A stretch of 64,000 nt of DNA from Chitinophaga sp. 180180018-3. Lineage in GTDB: Bacteria > Bacteroidota > Bacteroidia > Chitinophagales > Chitinophagaceae. Positions 55,235-64,000 of the stretch are shown here, piece by piece; the stretch's first letter is position 1; each line of letters starts with the position of its first letter. A program made the translations under genes and the position numbers. Below the pieces are notes generated by a model. That model did no database searches, was not told the DNA's origin, and saw only the letters and a list, made by a program, of their open reading frames with translations. The stretch lies in assembly GCF_037893185.1 (NCBI RefSeq), contig NZ_CP140772.1, positions 1,364,001 through 1,428,000 of the forward strand, written 5' to 3'.

Positions 55235-55540
55235 TCACCCGGACAGAGGTAGGACAGTCTTCCATTTGTTCACCAGCGCCCATGACAGTAGCTCTTCATA
55301 GGCATTTGTGAGCTTTGTGATCTGCTTTTCAAAGAATAAGGCAAACCTGGAAAATACCGTTTTCCCATCCAGATGGGTAAGCTTGGCAAAGCGCGAGGAT
55401 ATCATCGGCGTTAGGGTAAAGGAGACCATAAGACTGGACAGTGTGGAGACCACAATGACCAATGAAAACTCTTTTACCAGGCTACCCACCAAGCCAGGCA
55501 CAAAAGCAAGTGGCAGAAACCTAAAAAACTGGCCTGGCAC
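55235..55540 (-). pseudogene. Internal fragment of an RND efflux permease (AcrB/HAE1 type)
   Basis: The minus strand reads FLPLAFVPGLVGSLVKEFSL, VIVVSTLSSLMVSFTLTPMI, SSRF and a tail with YEELLSWALVNKWKT, matching part of the first TM block of an RND pump subunit. The rest of the roughly 1000-residue protein is missing on both sides. Confidence 0.75.
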
Positions 55541-55568
55541 AGGCGGATACCTTTACTGGTGATACCCC

Positions 55569-55586
55569 TTTGAGTAAATACTCAAA
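55569..55586. other. 18-bp near-perfect inverted repeat
   Basis: TTTGAGTA (55569-55576) and TACTCAAA (55579-55586) with a 2-base centre. It lies between the RND fragment and the ECF gene. It could be an operator or a relic; nothing decides. Confidence 0.3.
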
Positions 55587-55702
55587 ATTTATTTATCAGC
55601 AATTCCATGATCGACAAATACGCACAGAGCCTTCCTATAATTAAAACTTAATATTAGGGTAATATTAAAACATCCAATTTTGCATTGGTTAGATGTATTC
55701 TC

Positions 55703-56296
55703 ATGGATTATAAGCAGGCATCAGATATTGAGTTATGGTATTGTTGTCAGCAGGATGACATTCGGGCTTATAGTGAGCTGTTCGACCGGTATGCAAAATC
55801 GCTGTACCGGCAGGCTATCGCCTACGTCCATAACGAAATGGATGCGGAAGAACTGGTAATGGATCTGATGCTGAACCTTTGGGAAAAACGGGGACATTTG
55901 AAAGCCCATGCAGGCAACAACGTTAAAGCCTACCTGATGCTTTCCATGCGCAACCGCATCATTAACCATCTTCAAAAAAATATCCCGGACATGTCTTCCA
56001 TCGATTTGCTCGAAGAAGACAGGCTCGTTGATAGCCGACAGGCTGACTATGGGATCATCTCCAGGGATATGGAAACCATCTACGAATCCGAGGTTGATAA
56101 GTTAAGCCCACAACGACAAAAAGTTTTCCGTCTTAGCCGGGAAAAGAACCTCAGCTATGCGGAGATCGCGGCAGAACTGAACCTGTCTGTCAATACTGTA
56201 GAGAACTACATGGTATCTGCCCTTAATACCCTCCGAGAAAACACCCGTGAATACCAATCGTTCGTTACGCTCCTAGTGTTCCTGTTGGTACAATAA
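55703..56296 (+). CDS. ECF sigma factor of the final receptor cluster
   Basis: About 197 residues from ATG 55703 (TTG 55685 is less likely). Region 2 (SLYRQAIAYVHNEMDAEELV, then MDLMLNLWEKRGHLKAHAGN) and region 4 (KLSPQRQKVFRLSREKNLSY, AEIAAELNLSVNTVENYM). It is followed by a FecR gene after 215 bp and by a receptor with STN. Confidence 0.9.
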   Translation: MDYKQASDIELWYCCQQDDIRAYSELFDRYAKSLYRQAIAYVHNEMDAEELVMDLMLNLWEKRGHLKAHAGNNVKAYLMLSMRNRIINHLQKNIPDMSSIDLLEEDRLVDSRQADYGIISRDMETIYESEVDKLSPQRQKVFRLSREKNLSYAEIAAELNLSVNTVENYMVSALNTLRENTREYQSFVTLLVFLLVQ

Positions 56297-56355
56297 ACTC
56301 CGTTATTTTCTTATCGCCTTTTCACTTTTTTGCATTTTAATACCTCTCTGTTGCG

Positions 56356-56391
56356 TTTTTAATTATTCTCACAAAAAGAAATAATTAAAAA
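56356..56391 (+). other. AT-rich 12-bp inverted repeat between sigma and fecR genes
   Basis: TTTTTAATTATT (56356-56367) pairs with AATAATTAAAAA (56380-56391). The gap then has a T-run and a G-rich stretch near 56440-56470, similar in layout to the sigma-FecR gap of PUL 1. Confidence 0.35.
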
Positions 56392-56511
56392 TATCTTTCT
56401 GATTTACAGTTGATTACCTAAAATCATAAAAAATTGAAGATTTTTTTATGTCCCCATAGGTGGTCGGGCATTTCTTTTCCTGTTTATATAAGTAGAAGGC
56501 AATCATAAAAT

Positions 56512-57549
56512 ATGGATAACCAACAAAGGCAACTGTTACAAAAATTCCTGAACGGGCTTTGTTCCAAATCAGAAGACCAGCAGGTAAAGCAACTGCTGGA
56601 AACAGCGGAAGGAAAAACTATCCTGAGCGAACTGATGGAAGAACGTGACCAGGCAGCAGGCTTATACGAAAAGCCGGGTGCCAATGAACAGGATCTGGAT
56701 GGCAGGGTACAGTATTGGAAAACACAGGTGTATGAACGTATGACACCTCTTAAAAAAAATGCCATCACTCCGGTCAGACGGCTGCGCTTTTTACGCTATG
56801 CCGCTGTTTGGGCAGGTATTGTACTTACAGCAGGTGTTGCCGTATGGCAAGTTAAAAAAGCAACTACCCCGCAGGAGATCGTTTATATCAAAAAGGAGAA
56901 TGCCAAAGGGGTACCGGTGCACTACATTTTACCGGACAGCAGTAGCATCTACCTGGCCGCAGGAAGCAGTTTCAGTTATGCCGAAGATTATCCAAAATCG
57001 GGACGTGATATTGACCTGGACGGTGCTGCTTTCTTTGACGTAAAGCGGGATGAAGCGCATCCGTTTACCATCCATACCGGCGAAGTGCAAACCCGTGTAT
57101 TGGGTACTTCTTTCCGGGTAACTGCCTTTGCAGGTGAACCGATGGAAGTAGCGGTGGCTACCGGGAAGGTTGCCGTGAGTGCAGCAGAAGGGAAAACGGA
57201 ACTGGCCATGCTAACGCCCGGCGAAAAAGTGAGCTACGATCCGGCAACAAAAAAAGCGGAGCCGGGAAATATAGAGATAGATGCTTTGCAGCAATGGAAA
57301 ACGGGCGAACTGGTATTTGATGAAGAGCCACTGGCACTGGTGGCAAAGGAACTGAAAAGACGTTATGGAGTCACGGTTGTGTGCCGTGACGGAGCAACGG
57401 CCGGTTATCGGGTAAGCGGAACCTTTGAAGCGACCGATTCCGTGGAAACAGTACTGAAAATGCTCAGCATTTTAGGCAAGTTTAAATATGAAGTGCAGGA
57501 TGGAAATACCTATTATTTATCAAAAACAAAAGATATGCGGCAACAATAG
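56512..57549 (+). CDS. FecR-type anti-sigma factor of the final cluster
   Basis: 345 residues with a cytoplasmic N-terminus, TM helix about 95-113, FecR domain (HYILPDSSSIYLAAGSSFSY, DGAAFFDVKRDEAHPF, TRVLGTSFRVTAF) and C-terminal DUF4974/STN-like domain (GELVFDEEPLALVAKELKRR). It should hold the preceding sigma factor and receive the signal of the STN-bearing receptor encoded next. Confidence 0.9.
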   Translation: MDNQQRQLLQKFLNGLCSKSEDQQVKQLLETAEGKTILSELMEERDQAAGLYEKPGANEQDLDGRVQYWKTQVYERMTPLKKNAITPVRRLRFLRYAAVWAGIVLTAGVAVWQVKKATTPQEIVYIKKENAKGVPVHYILPDSSSIYLAAGSSFSYAEDYPKSGRDIDLDGAAFFDVKRDEAHPFTIHTGEVQTRVLGTSFRVTAFAGEPMEVAVATGKVAVSAAEGKTELAMLTPGEKVSYDPATKKAEPGNIEIDALQQWKTGELVFDEEPLALVAKELKRRYGVTVVCRDGATAGYRVSGTFEATDSVETVLKMLSILGKFKYEVQDGNTYYLSKTKDMRQQ

Positions 57550-57654
57550 ACCAGGGTATCCTTTATAAAGTCAAATAGCGGCCTGCTGGTAACAGACCGC
57601 TATAAAGACAAAAAGCCGTTGCGATTTGACGATCAGGGCGGCTTGATGCGAACA

Positions 57655-57671
57655 TCCCGAAATAATCGGGA
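57655..57671 (+). other. Leader hairpin upstream of the final receptor gene
   Basis: TCCCGA (57655-57660) pairs with TCGGGA (57666-57671), 5-base loop, in the 173-bp FecR-receptor gap; no U-run follows. Confidence 0.45.
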
Positions 57672-57722
57672 CTAACGAACTATTTAATTAAAAAATAAAT
57701 AACCCGTAATTATTACAAACAT

Positions 57723-60700
57723 ATGCAAAAAGTAGTACAACTACTTCGCTTCATGCGATTTATTAAGCACATACCGGCGCGAACGGCATGTATGCTGCTT
57801 ATCTTCAGTAGTTTCCTTTCATTAACAGCTGGCGCACAGGATTTTCAGAATAGCAAGGTCAACCTCGAATTGAAAAGTGTTTCCCTTAAAGAAGCCTTTG
57901 CAGATATACAGAAACAAAGTGGTATCCGTTTCATTTATGACCAGGACATTAAAAAATATGATGCCCTGAAGATCACGCAAAGCGTTAAGGATATCACGGT
58001 TAAAAGAGCCGTGGAACTCATACTAAAAGGCACCAACCTGCAATATGTACCGGAAGGCAGCCATGTAATGATCAGCGAAAAGCCGATGTCCAAATCTCCG
58101 GTCAGCCCAAACGCAGCAGCCGGTCAGGGACAGGGAACCGGCGGTCTTAAAGGCCGCATCGTGGAGTTTGAAACTTCACAGCCCCTGCCCGGCGCTTCCG
58201 TACAGATTCAGGAGCTAAACAAGGGAACTATTTCAGACAGCACGGGGTATTATCGTTTTACCGGTATACCAGCAGGACGCTATACCTTAAAAGTATCCTT
58301 TGTAAGTTATACTACCGAAAATCAAAGGATAGAAGTAAAAGTCAATCGCGACGAAGTGTACAATGCCAGGCTGCAAGGCAATAGTCAATTGGGAGAAGTG
58401 GTGATCACCGGCACGCAAAAAACGCGTACACCAGTGGCACATACTTCAGAGAGGCAGGTGCTGGAAGAAGTGAAACAGGCATCAATAGTGGTTTCTGCAA
58501 TTTCTTCCGAACAAATCAGTAAAAGTGCTGATCGCAATGCCGCCGAAGTGATACAGAAAATAGCAGGCGTCAGTGTAGCAGATGATAAATTTGTGATTGT
58601 ACGTGGATTAAACCCCCGCTACAATCTCACTTACCTGAATGATAATGTGGCGCCTGGTACCGAAATTTATAGCCGTGCTTTTGCGCTTGACCTGATTCCC
58701 AGCAGAATCATTGACAAAGTACTGGTCTATAAATCCAGTGGCCCGGAAACATTGGCCGACGCGACTGGTGGCGTGGTGAAAATATATACCAAGGATGCGG
58801 GAAATATAAAACATTTTGATGTAGAATTCCAGGTTGGATACCATGATCGTACTACCTTCAACAAGCATTTTCTAACCTATAACGGAGGAAAATCGGACTG
58901 GCTGGGATGGGATGATGGTACGCGAAAATTGCCTTCGTCTGTTCCCGGTTACGACCAGCTGTCGCTGGCCCGGCTTAGCCCCTCCGACTATTCAAAAACC
59001 TTCGGATCTACACTCAGTCTTAAGCAAACTACAGCACTGCCGAATTTTCAGCTTACCACAAACTTTTACAACTCCCTGAAGGTAGCCGGTAAAAGAATAG
59101 CTGTACTCACCTCCTTCAGTTATAAAAACGATTGGCTCCGCACCAACCTTTATCGCCAGGAAGGTTATCCCGAAGTATCTTCCTTTACCAATGACAAAAC
59201 AACTGTGGATGACAAAAATACGCAAACTGCACAACTGAATCTGCTTCAGAACTTCACGCTTAAACTCAGTGACAGTAGCAAAATTTTCTTCAAAAACTTC
59301 CTACTACAGCAAGGGATCAACAATACGATTTCCAGGATAAGTTATCCAACTATGGGGCCTGACGGCGCTACTTCCTGGTCACGTAATAAAGATATCATCT
59401 TATCCTTTAATCAGCGTTTCCTCTATGCTGGCAATTTGGGCGGAAGCCATGCTTTACACAACCGGCAATCACTGAACTGGAATGTGGGTTATACATTCAG
59501 CAGACAAAGCTCTCCCGACCAGCGCGTAATCAGATTAACGGAAAGTCATCCTCAGGTCGCTACAGGCGATACTACCCTGCAATGGCGGGCAAGAGGCTTA
59601 CCAGCAGGTCTTTCAGACGACAATTACAACATGCCTTTGAAACAAGGGATCATATCCCGTTTGTGGATGCGTAACAGTGAAGGCAATTACAATGCTTCCG
59701 CTGATTATGTGTTCCGGTGGAAACCTTCACTGTCAATCAAGGTAGGTACTTTTCACCAGTTTAAAGAGCGGCGTTTATACCGCCGGATTTATACGGTGCA
59801 GGATGGAAGTGTTACTGACCTTGCCCGGATCAAACCTTCTGATCACTGGGTGAACCCAACGTTGGCAAGATTTCATGAACAGGATCTCTCCGAATTGTGG
59901 AGTGAAAAATATCTGCGTGATGACTTAACAGGACTTTGGGTGGCCGATCGCACCACTGGCAGCGACAGTTACCTGGGAACGGAACAAAACAACAGTGGTT
60001 ACCTGGCTATTCAGTTTGCACCTAACAAGCGTGCGTTTGAGCTTTATGGTGGTTTACGGTATGAATACAATCGTCAGAAGATTGGCGCCGCCATCCCCCC
60101 GGTGTCCGGTGAATCTTCAACATCGTGGTCTTCACTCAATTACCCCATATTCATTGATAATCCGGTAGGCACCTGGCTTCCATCTGTCAACGTTGCCTGG
60201 CGACCAACCCAAAGCTGGGTGATCAGAGGTAGTTACGGAAAAACTGTGAACCGCACTGAATTCAGAGAGGTAGCTCCGTATCGTGAACTGGACTATGAAA
60301 ACAATGTGGAAATCATGGGAAATACAAGGTTGCAATCTGCTACTGTCAACAACTATGATTGGCGGGCCGAATATTATCCGAAGGAAAACAAGGAAGGGGA
60401 AATGATCAGCGTTGGGCTTTTCTTTAAGCAACTTCACCATCCCATTGAACGTATCAATACGGCTATTCGGGTAAGCGACGCCGATTTTCCAACTATCTCT
60501 TTCCAGAATGCCGCTTCTGCCACTATAAAAGGATTGGAAGTAGAGATACATAAAAAACTGGACTTTATTCCTGGTGCACTGTTCCGCCACTTTTCCTTTA
60601 TTGGGAATCTGGCCCTTATCAAAAGTGAAACCCGGAATGACACCACCGGTCTGGCCAGCCTGTCGCTTTCAGGCGATAAACGTCCCTTGCAGGGGCAAGC

Positions 60701-61121
60701 TCCTTATATCGTCAATGCCGGATTGTATTACGATAATATAGGCTGGGGTACGCGTATATCAGCTATTTACAATACTACTGGTACCAGTATCTACGCAGCA
60801 GGAAGGGGATACGAATATAATCGGTTTGGTAAGGGACCCACTTATCGCGGAAGTTTGCTGGAACTACCTCGTCATAACCTTGATATTGCCATTACACAGC
60901 GTTTGATCAAAAGCCTTCAGGTGAAGTTCAGCATCCAGAATCTGCTGGATCAGGATATACTCATGGCAGAAGACTTCAACTTCAGTAATAAGTATGAACC
61001 GCTGCGTATACTACCCGGAACGAATCCGGAAACCGGCCGTGTGAACGCCGAAGGGGACAATATAACGCAGCGCTATAAACGCGGACGCTACTTTTTAATG
61101 AATTTTTCCTATTCGTTTTGA
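57723..61121 (+). CDS. TonB-dependent receptor with STN and carboxypeptidase-D-like domains (not SusC-type)
   Basis: 1132 residues: signal peptide to about A38, STN about 45-112 (VSLKEAFADIQKQSGIRFIY), carboxypeptidase-D-like about 143-225 (GRIVEFETSQPLPGASVQIQ), plug with VVITGTQKTRTPVAHTSERQ, AAEVIQKIAGVSVADDKFVI, VRGLNPRYNLTYLNDN and a beta-barrel ending FLMNFSYSF. It lacks a SusD partner; instead three lipoproteins follow. With the sigma/FecR pair it forms a FecA-like signalling uptake system. The ligand is not indicated. Confidence 0.92.
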   Translation: MQKVVQLLRFMRFIKHIPARTACMLLIFSSFLSLTAGAQDFQNSKVNLELKSVSLKEAFADIQKQSGIRFIYDQDIKKYDALKITQSVKDITVKRAVELILKGTNLQYVPEGSHVMISEKPMSKSPVSPNAAAGQGQGTGGLKGRIVEFETSQPLPGASVQIQELNKGTISDSTGYYRFTGIPAGRYTLKVSFVSYTTENQRIEVKVNRDEVYNARLQGNSQLGEVVITGTQKTRTPVAHTSERQVLEEVKQASIVVSAISSEQISKSADRNAAEVIQKIAGVSVADDKFVIVRGLNPRYNLTYLNDNVAPGTEIYSRAFALDLIPSRIIDKVLVYKSSGPETLADATGGVVKIYTKDAGNIKHFDVEFQVGYHDRTTFNKHFLTYNGGKSDWLGWDDGTRKLPSSVPGYDQLSLARLSPSDYSKTFGSTLSLKQTTALPNFQLTTNFYNSLKVAGKRIAVLTSFSYKNDWLRTNLYRQEGYPEVSSFTNDKTTVDDKNTQTAQLNLLQNFTLKLSDSSKIFFKNFLLQQGINNTISRISYPTMGPDGATSWSRNKDIILSFNQRFLYAGNLGGSHALHNRQSLNWNVGYTFSRQSSPDQRVIRLTESHPQVATGDTTLQWRARGLPAGLSDDNYNMPLKQGIISRLWMRNSEGNYNASADYVFRWKPSLSIKVGTFHQFKERRLYRRIYTVQDGSVTDLARIKPSDHWVNPTLARFHEQDLSELWSEKYLRDDLTGLWVADRTTGSDSYLGTEQNNSGYLAIQFAPNKRAFELYGGLRYEYNRQKIGAAIPPVSGESSTSWSSLNYPIFIDNPVGTWLPSVNVAWRPTQSWVIRGSYGKTVNRTEFREVAPYRELDYENNVEIMGNTRLQSATVNNYDWRAEYYPKENKEGEMISVGLFFKQLHHPIERINTAIRVSDADFPTISFQNAASATIKGLEVEIHKKLDFIPGALFRHFSFIGNLALIKSETRNDTTGLASLSLSGDKRPLQGQAPYIVNAGLYYDNIGWGTRISAIYNTTGTSIYAAGRGYEYNRFGKGPTYRGSLLELPRHNLDIAITQRLIKSLQVKFSIQNLLDQDILMAEDFNFSNKYEPLRILPGTNPETGRVNAEGDNITQRYKRGRYFLMNFSYSF

Positions 61122-61123
61122 TC

Positions 61124-62674
61124 ATGAGTTTAACAACAAATACAACGAGCATACTTTGTGCAGCAGCGCTCTCATTGGCGTTATTGTCTTCCTGCAAAAA
61201 AGCAGCTCAATATTATCAAAAGCTGCATGCACAACCGGAAATATTGCAGGACTATAATGCAGTATATGCCATAGGTGATACGGTAACGCTCACAGGAAGA
61301 TTAAATCCTGAGAATGCCCTCACCATTAAGGTGGGTGGCATTGGAGCAATGATCATTGCTGCTCAAAAAGTAAAGCCGGTAAACAGGCCTTTTATCGACT
61401 CTTCCACCACATTGGATAGGGTACAATTTATTATCACACCCGAAATGGGGCTTGGCCCCGACAAAAGCCTGGAGGTTATTTCTGGCGGAAATAGCACTAA
61501 TTGGCCAGGTTTTGAAATTATTGAAAGTAGCAGCAATGGAGAACTACCACGTTCCCTGCAACTGGTGAAGCATGCTGATTTGCCTTTTGGTGCAGTAACA
61601 CTTTATTGCATCAATGGCAAGGGAAATATTTATCTCTGGAAAAAAGATAACAGCCTGGTCCGGATTGCTCCGGATGGTGCTCAAACTATGCTGGCGGATC
61701 AAACAATATTGAAGGACGATATGGGGGCCTTTACCATTACCTCTTTCAATGCCGGTGGCCTAGATCCGCAGGAGCAGCATCTTTATTTTTCGGCCATCAC
61801 TACAGATGGTGGTGCAGATAATCAGGGGAATAAAATATACAGGTTGTGTAGTTATAATCTGCAAACAAAAATCCTTACTACGCTCAATCGTACTGCCATA
61901 CCTGTGAACCAGCCGGTACTGGAGAACTATCAGCCTTTTGAAGGGAGCAGCCAGCAGGTGAAATTACCGAAATGCCAGGAGCTGATACCAGATAGCAAGG
62001 GCAATCTATACATCAATATAGGCAACTATGCTGTTGCTAAACTAACGGCTTCCGGAAGCCTGAAATATCTGTTCAGAGTACAGAATAGTAACGATTTTCC
62101 TCAAATATGGAATCCTGTAACCAACAGTTATTTTTACGCGGATGATTTGAACAGCAGAATCCCCGGAATAGCTATTGTTGGTAAGCCCAAAGCATGGGAT
62201 GTAGAAGAAGGTGTGCTATACTGCCTTCACCGGTCGTTGAATGACCTGGTGCAATATGATCTGGATAATCAGATGACCCTTTATACTTTACCCGCCAAAT
62301 ACAGCAAGATTCTTTATGAAAATGCAGTGCCCTATATCAGCGGTTCATTTTCCGTACTATCAGGTGATTATGAAGTCAGGTCTGCAGCTGAGTCTGGCCT
62401 GAAGGGGTATCTGCCGCTTCCAGGAGAGCAGTTGCTGATACTGTATTATCAGGGGCTGGACCAATTTCCCGCGCATAAATATTACAACCAATATCCTGCT
62501 TTGGGCACACGTGATTTTAAGAATAAACGTGGTCGTCGTTATGCTCCGGGAAAGCTCATCGATAATGACTTTATCATGCAGGGCAATGATCGTATGCTTA
62601 ATTACGATGCAGCAGGCATGATTTATATGACCGCTGATCAAAATACTGTGATTGTTAAAACAAAATACCAATGA
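61124..62674 (+). CDS. Lipoprotein with IPT/TIG-like and beta-propeller-like regions
   Basis: About 516 residues from ATG 61124 (TTG 61118 would overlap the receptor stop). Lipobox LLSSC (Cys24). Residues about 40-140 look like an IPT/TIG-type Ig-like domain (YAIGDTVTLTGRLNPENALT). The remainder has NHL/propeller-like repeats (GKGNIYLWKKDNSLVRIAPD, GLDPQEQHLYFSAITTDGG, PDSKGNLYINIGNYAVAKLT). Position 2 bp after the receptor suggests a surface partner in capture. Confidence 0.7.
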   Translation: MSLTTNTTSILCAAALSLALLSSCKKAAQYYQKLHAQPEILQDYNAVYAIGDTVTLTGRLNPENALTIKVGGIGAMIIAAQKVKPVNRPFIDSSTTLDRVQFIITPEMGLGPDKSLEVISGGNSTNWPGFEIIESSSNGELPRSLQLVKHADLPFGAVTLYCINGKGNIYLWKKDNSLVRIAPDGAQTMLADQTILKDDMGAFTITSFNAGGLDPQEQHLYFSAITTDGGADNQGNKIYRLCSYNLQTKILTTLNRTAIPVNQPVLENYQPFEGSSQQVKLPKCQELIPDSKGNLYINIGNYAVAKLTASGSLKYLFRVQNSNDFPQIWNPVTNSYFYADDLNSRIPGIAIVGKPKAWDVEEGVLYCLHRSLNDLVQYDLDNQMTLYTLPAKYSKILYENAVPYISGSFSVLSGDYEVRSAAESGLKGYLPLPGEQLLILYYQGLDQFPAHKYYNQYPALGTRDFKNKRGRRYAPGKLIDNDFIMQGNDRMLNYDAAGMIYMTADQNTVIVKTKYQ

Positions 62675-63555
62675 TTAGGAAGATAGATATCTGTAAAGTC
62701 GCCTTTATAGCGATGTTAAGCATATCAGGATTCTCCGCCTGTAAAAAAGAGGATCAGCTGCCGGGAGATAGATTGGATACCTACATTAATTTTTGCAATC
62801 TCGCAGAGGCCTTGAATACGAATAATCAGCTATCACTGGATAATCGATTGCTGAGCGAACAGATTTACGGAACACGCCCGCTGCAGTTTCCTTTTGATGG
62901 GGAAGTAAGGCAGGTTCCCAGTCAGACCGGCATCAGTGATTTAACTCCTGATGGCCTGAGTGAACCGCTTAATTTAAACTATACATCGGTGTTCTGGTTG
63001 CCGGTGCGCGCGGGTAACTTTCATCTGTCTTATACCTCCGACAGTACGTTGGCAGTAATAAAGGATACCACGGTTGATTTGCAGCCAAAAACTTTTATCA
63101 CCCAGTACCTGGTGGAAAATATACAATCAGATGAGGGGTACAGCATTTTTTCTTTTCCTGCAAACCTGACAGGGATCTCTGGAAAAGTGCAGGTACAGCT
63201 ATTGAATCTCTCTCCCGATTTCGGTGCATTGCAAGTTGACAGAATAGACGATAAGGGTCATCTGATCACCTCCGATCTGCCGGTATCTCTGCCATCAGGC
63301 GGCAGCAATACCTCCTTGCTGGACACTGCTGGTGCGGCTGCAACGCGGAATATGATCTGGCTCAAATTTCACAAACCAGGGCAAACAAATGCATTGCTGA
63401 TCCAAACAGTACCCGCTGTATCCGGCAGTTGCTTCCAGTTGGTTTTCAGAGGATTTGAAAGCACAACAAACAGACGCATAAAAATGCGGAACAATCAATA
63501 CCAGCAGGTGGCTATTGCTTCCAATCTCCGCGTTAGCGTGCGCAGATTGCATTGA
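62671..63555 (+). CDS. DUF4397-like lipoprotein
   Basis: 294 residues, lipobox GFSAC (Cys24), beta-rich, with a mid-region LPVRAGNFHLSYTSDSTLAV and KVQVQLLNLSPDFGALQVDR reminiscent of DUF4397. ATG overlaps the preceding TGA (ATGA), so translation is coupled. Probable cell-surface accessory of the receptor. Confidence 0.65.
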   Translation: MIRKIDICKVAFIAMLSISGFSACKKEDQLPGDRLDTYINFCNLAEALNTNNQLSLDNRLLSEQIYGTRPLQFPFDGEVRQVPSQTGISDLTPDGLSEPLNLNYTSVFWLPVRAGNFHLSYTSDSTLAVIKDTTVDLQPKTFITQYLVENIQSDEGYSIFSFPANLTGISGKVQVQLLNLSPDFGALQVDRIDDKGHLITSDLPVSLPSGGSNTSLLDTAGAAATRNMIWLKFHKPGQTNALLIQTVPAVSGSCFQLVFRGFESTTNRRIKMRNNQYQQVAIASNLRVSVRRLH

Positions 63556-63585
63556 CAAAATTTTAAATTAATATAATCGCATACC

Positions 63586-64000
63586 ATGACAAAAATTAAG
63601 AACGCAAAATTTTGCCTTTTTTGGGCCGCCATTACACTCACCGGCCTGATGGCCTGTAAGAAAGACAAACAAGATACTGCCCCGGCACAGAAGGTGGAAA
63701 CAGTGAACATGAGCATTACAGACCTGAAGGCCAAAAGCACTTCAGCAGCTGTTACCCTGACTGAAACGGGAAAACTTTTTAAGGTAAAAGGTATCGTCAT
63801 ATCAGACAAAATTGGCAAAAACATTGATGCCAAAACCGCTGTAATTGCGCAGGCAGATAATGCTGCAGGTATCATCGTAAATTTTACAGCAGCACATAAT
63901 CTCTCACTGGGCGATGAAGTGGAATTAGGTGTATCCAACCAAAAGCTCGTGCAGCAGAATGGAGAGATCATACTGGATGGTATTCCTGTGGACAGTGCCA
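63586..64000 (+). CDS. DUF5689-like lipoprotein, cut by window end
   Basis: 138 residues visible. Lipobox GLMAC (Cys24), then VNMSITDLKAKSTSAAVTLT and FKVKGIVISDKIGKNIDAKT, followed by AAGIIVNF and LSLGDEVELGVSNQKLVQQN. This is the layout of DUF5689, an OB-like domain found on Bacteroidota surface lipoproteins. The rest lies beyond the window. Confidence 0.7.
   Translation, partial: MTKIKNAKFCLFWAAITLTGLMACKKDKQDTAPAQKVETVNMSITDLKAKSTSAAVTLTETGKLFKVKGIVISDKIGKNIDAKTAVIAQADNAAGIIVNFTAAHNLSLGDEVELGVSNQKLVQQNGEIILDGIPVDSA

Noticed and set aside
1..64000. tRNA, rRNA, CRISPR, prophage or intact insertion sequence
   Set aside because: No cloverleaf, repeat-spacer array, phage gene cluster or transposase was seen; only gene relics remain at the scars.

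Overview
The window comes from a Bacteroidota genome, most likely a Chitinophaga-like member of the Chitinophagaceae. The basis is four SusC/SusD receptor-lipoprotein pairs, three ECF-sigma/FecR signalling units, LytS/LytTR two-component pairs, many lipoproteins with a Cys near residue 20-28, and promoter boxes of the Bacteroidota type (TTTG...TAnnTTTG). There are no rRNA or tRNA genes, no CRISPR array and no intact mobile element. Genus assignment is an inference.

Layout. (A) 1-9.6 kb is a set of independent genes: the 3' part of an Old Yellow Enzyme-type oxidoreductase, a DHA2-type drug exporter, a Tat-exported Gfo/Idh/MocA oxidoreductase, a SMI1/KNR4 protein with a HEAT-like tail, an AidB-like acyl-CoA dehydrogenase, a class A beta-lactamase and an acyltransferase-3 membrane protein. 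(B) 9.6-11.4 kb is a LytS-type kinase and LytTR regulator. (C) 11.4-20.0 kb is a polysaccharide utilization locus (PUL 1): sigma, FecR, STN-containing SusC, SusD and a GH16 glucanase. (D) 20.0-22.1 kb holds a periplasmic metallo-beta-lactamase-fold hydrolase divergent from an HxlR regulator, then an AT-rich PIN-domain toxin/antitoxin pair. (E) 22.4-30.4 kb is PUL 3: sigma, FecR, SusC without STN, SusD and a metallophosphoesterase. (F) 30.8-31.5 kb is a small island between two strong terminators. It encodes two double-glycine-leader peptides with near-identical leaders and a 44-residue membrane protein; this is the best candidate for an undescribed system. (G) 31.5-46.9 kb is a VOC protein followed by a ten-gene operon (PUL 2) with two tandem SusC/SusD pairs, a fasciclin lipoprotein, LamG and Ig-like surface proteins, a phosphodiesterase-like protein with missing metal ligands, and an intact type I phosphodiesterase. 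(H) 47-54.6 kb carries a lipoprotein with paired upstream inverted repeats, a NarL-type two-component pair whose kinase has lost its sensor, an outer-membrane beta-barrel protein and a second LytS/LytTR pair. (I) 54.8-55.5 kb is a scar in which a truncated DUF4874-like gene abuts a fragment of an RND efflux permease. (J) 55.7-64 kb is a further sigma/FecR/STN-TonB-receptor operon with three surface lipoproteins, the last cut by the window end.

Working together: in C, E and J the expected logic is substrate binding at the outer-membrane receptor, a signal to FecR, and release of the ECF sigma factor that transcribes the receptor operon. In C and J the receptor carries the STN signalling domain; in E it does not. 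The long FecR-to-receptor gaps in all three contain hairpins without a U-tract, so they are leaders rather than terminators. PUL 2 has no local sigma/FecR pair and its regulator is not evident.
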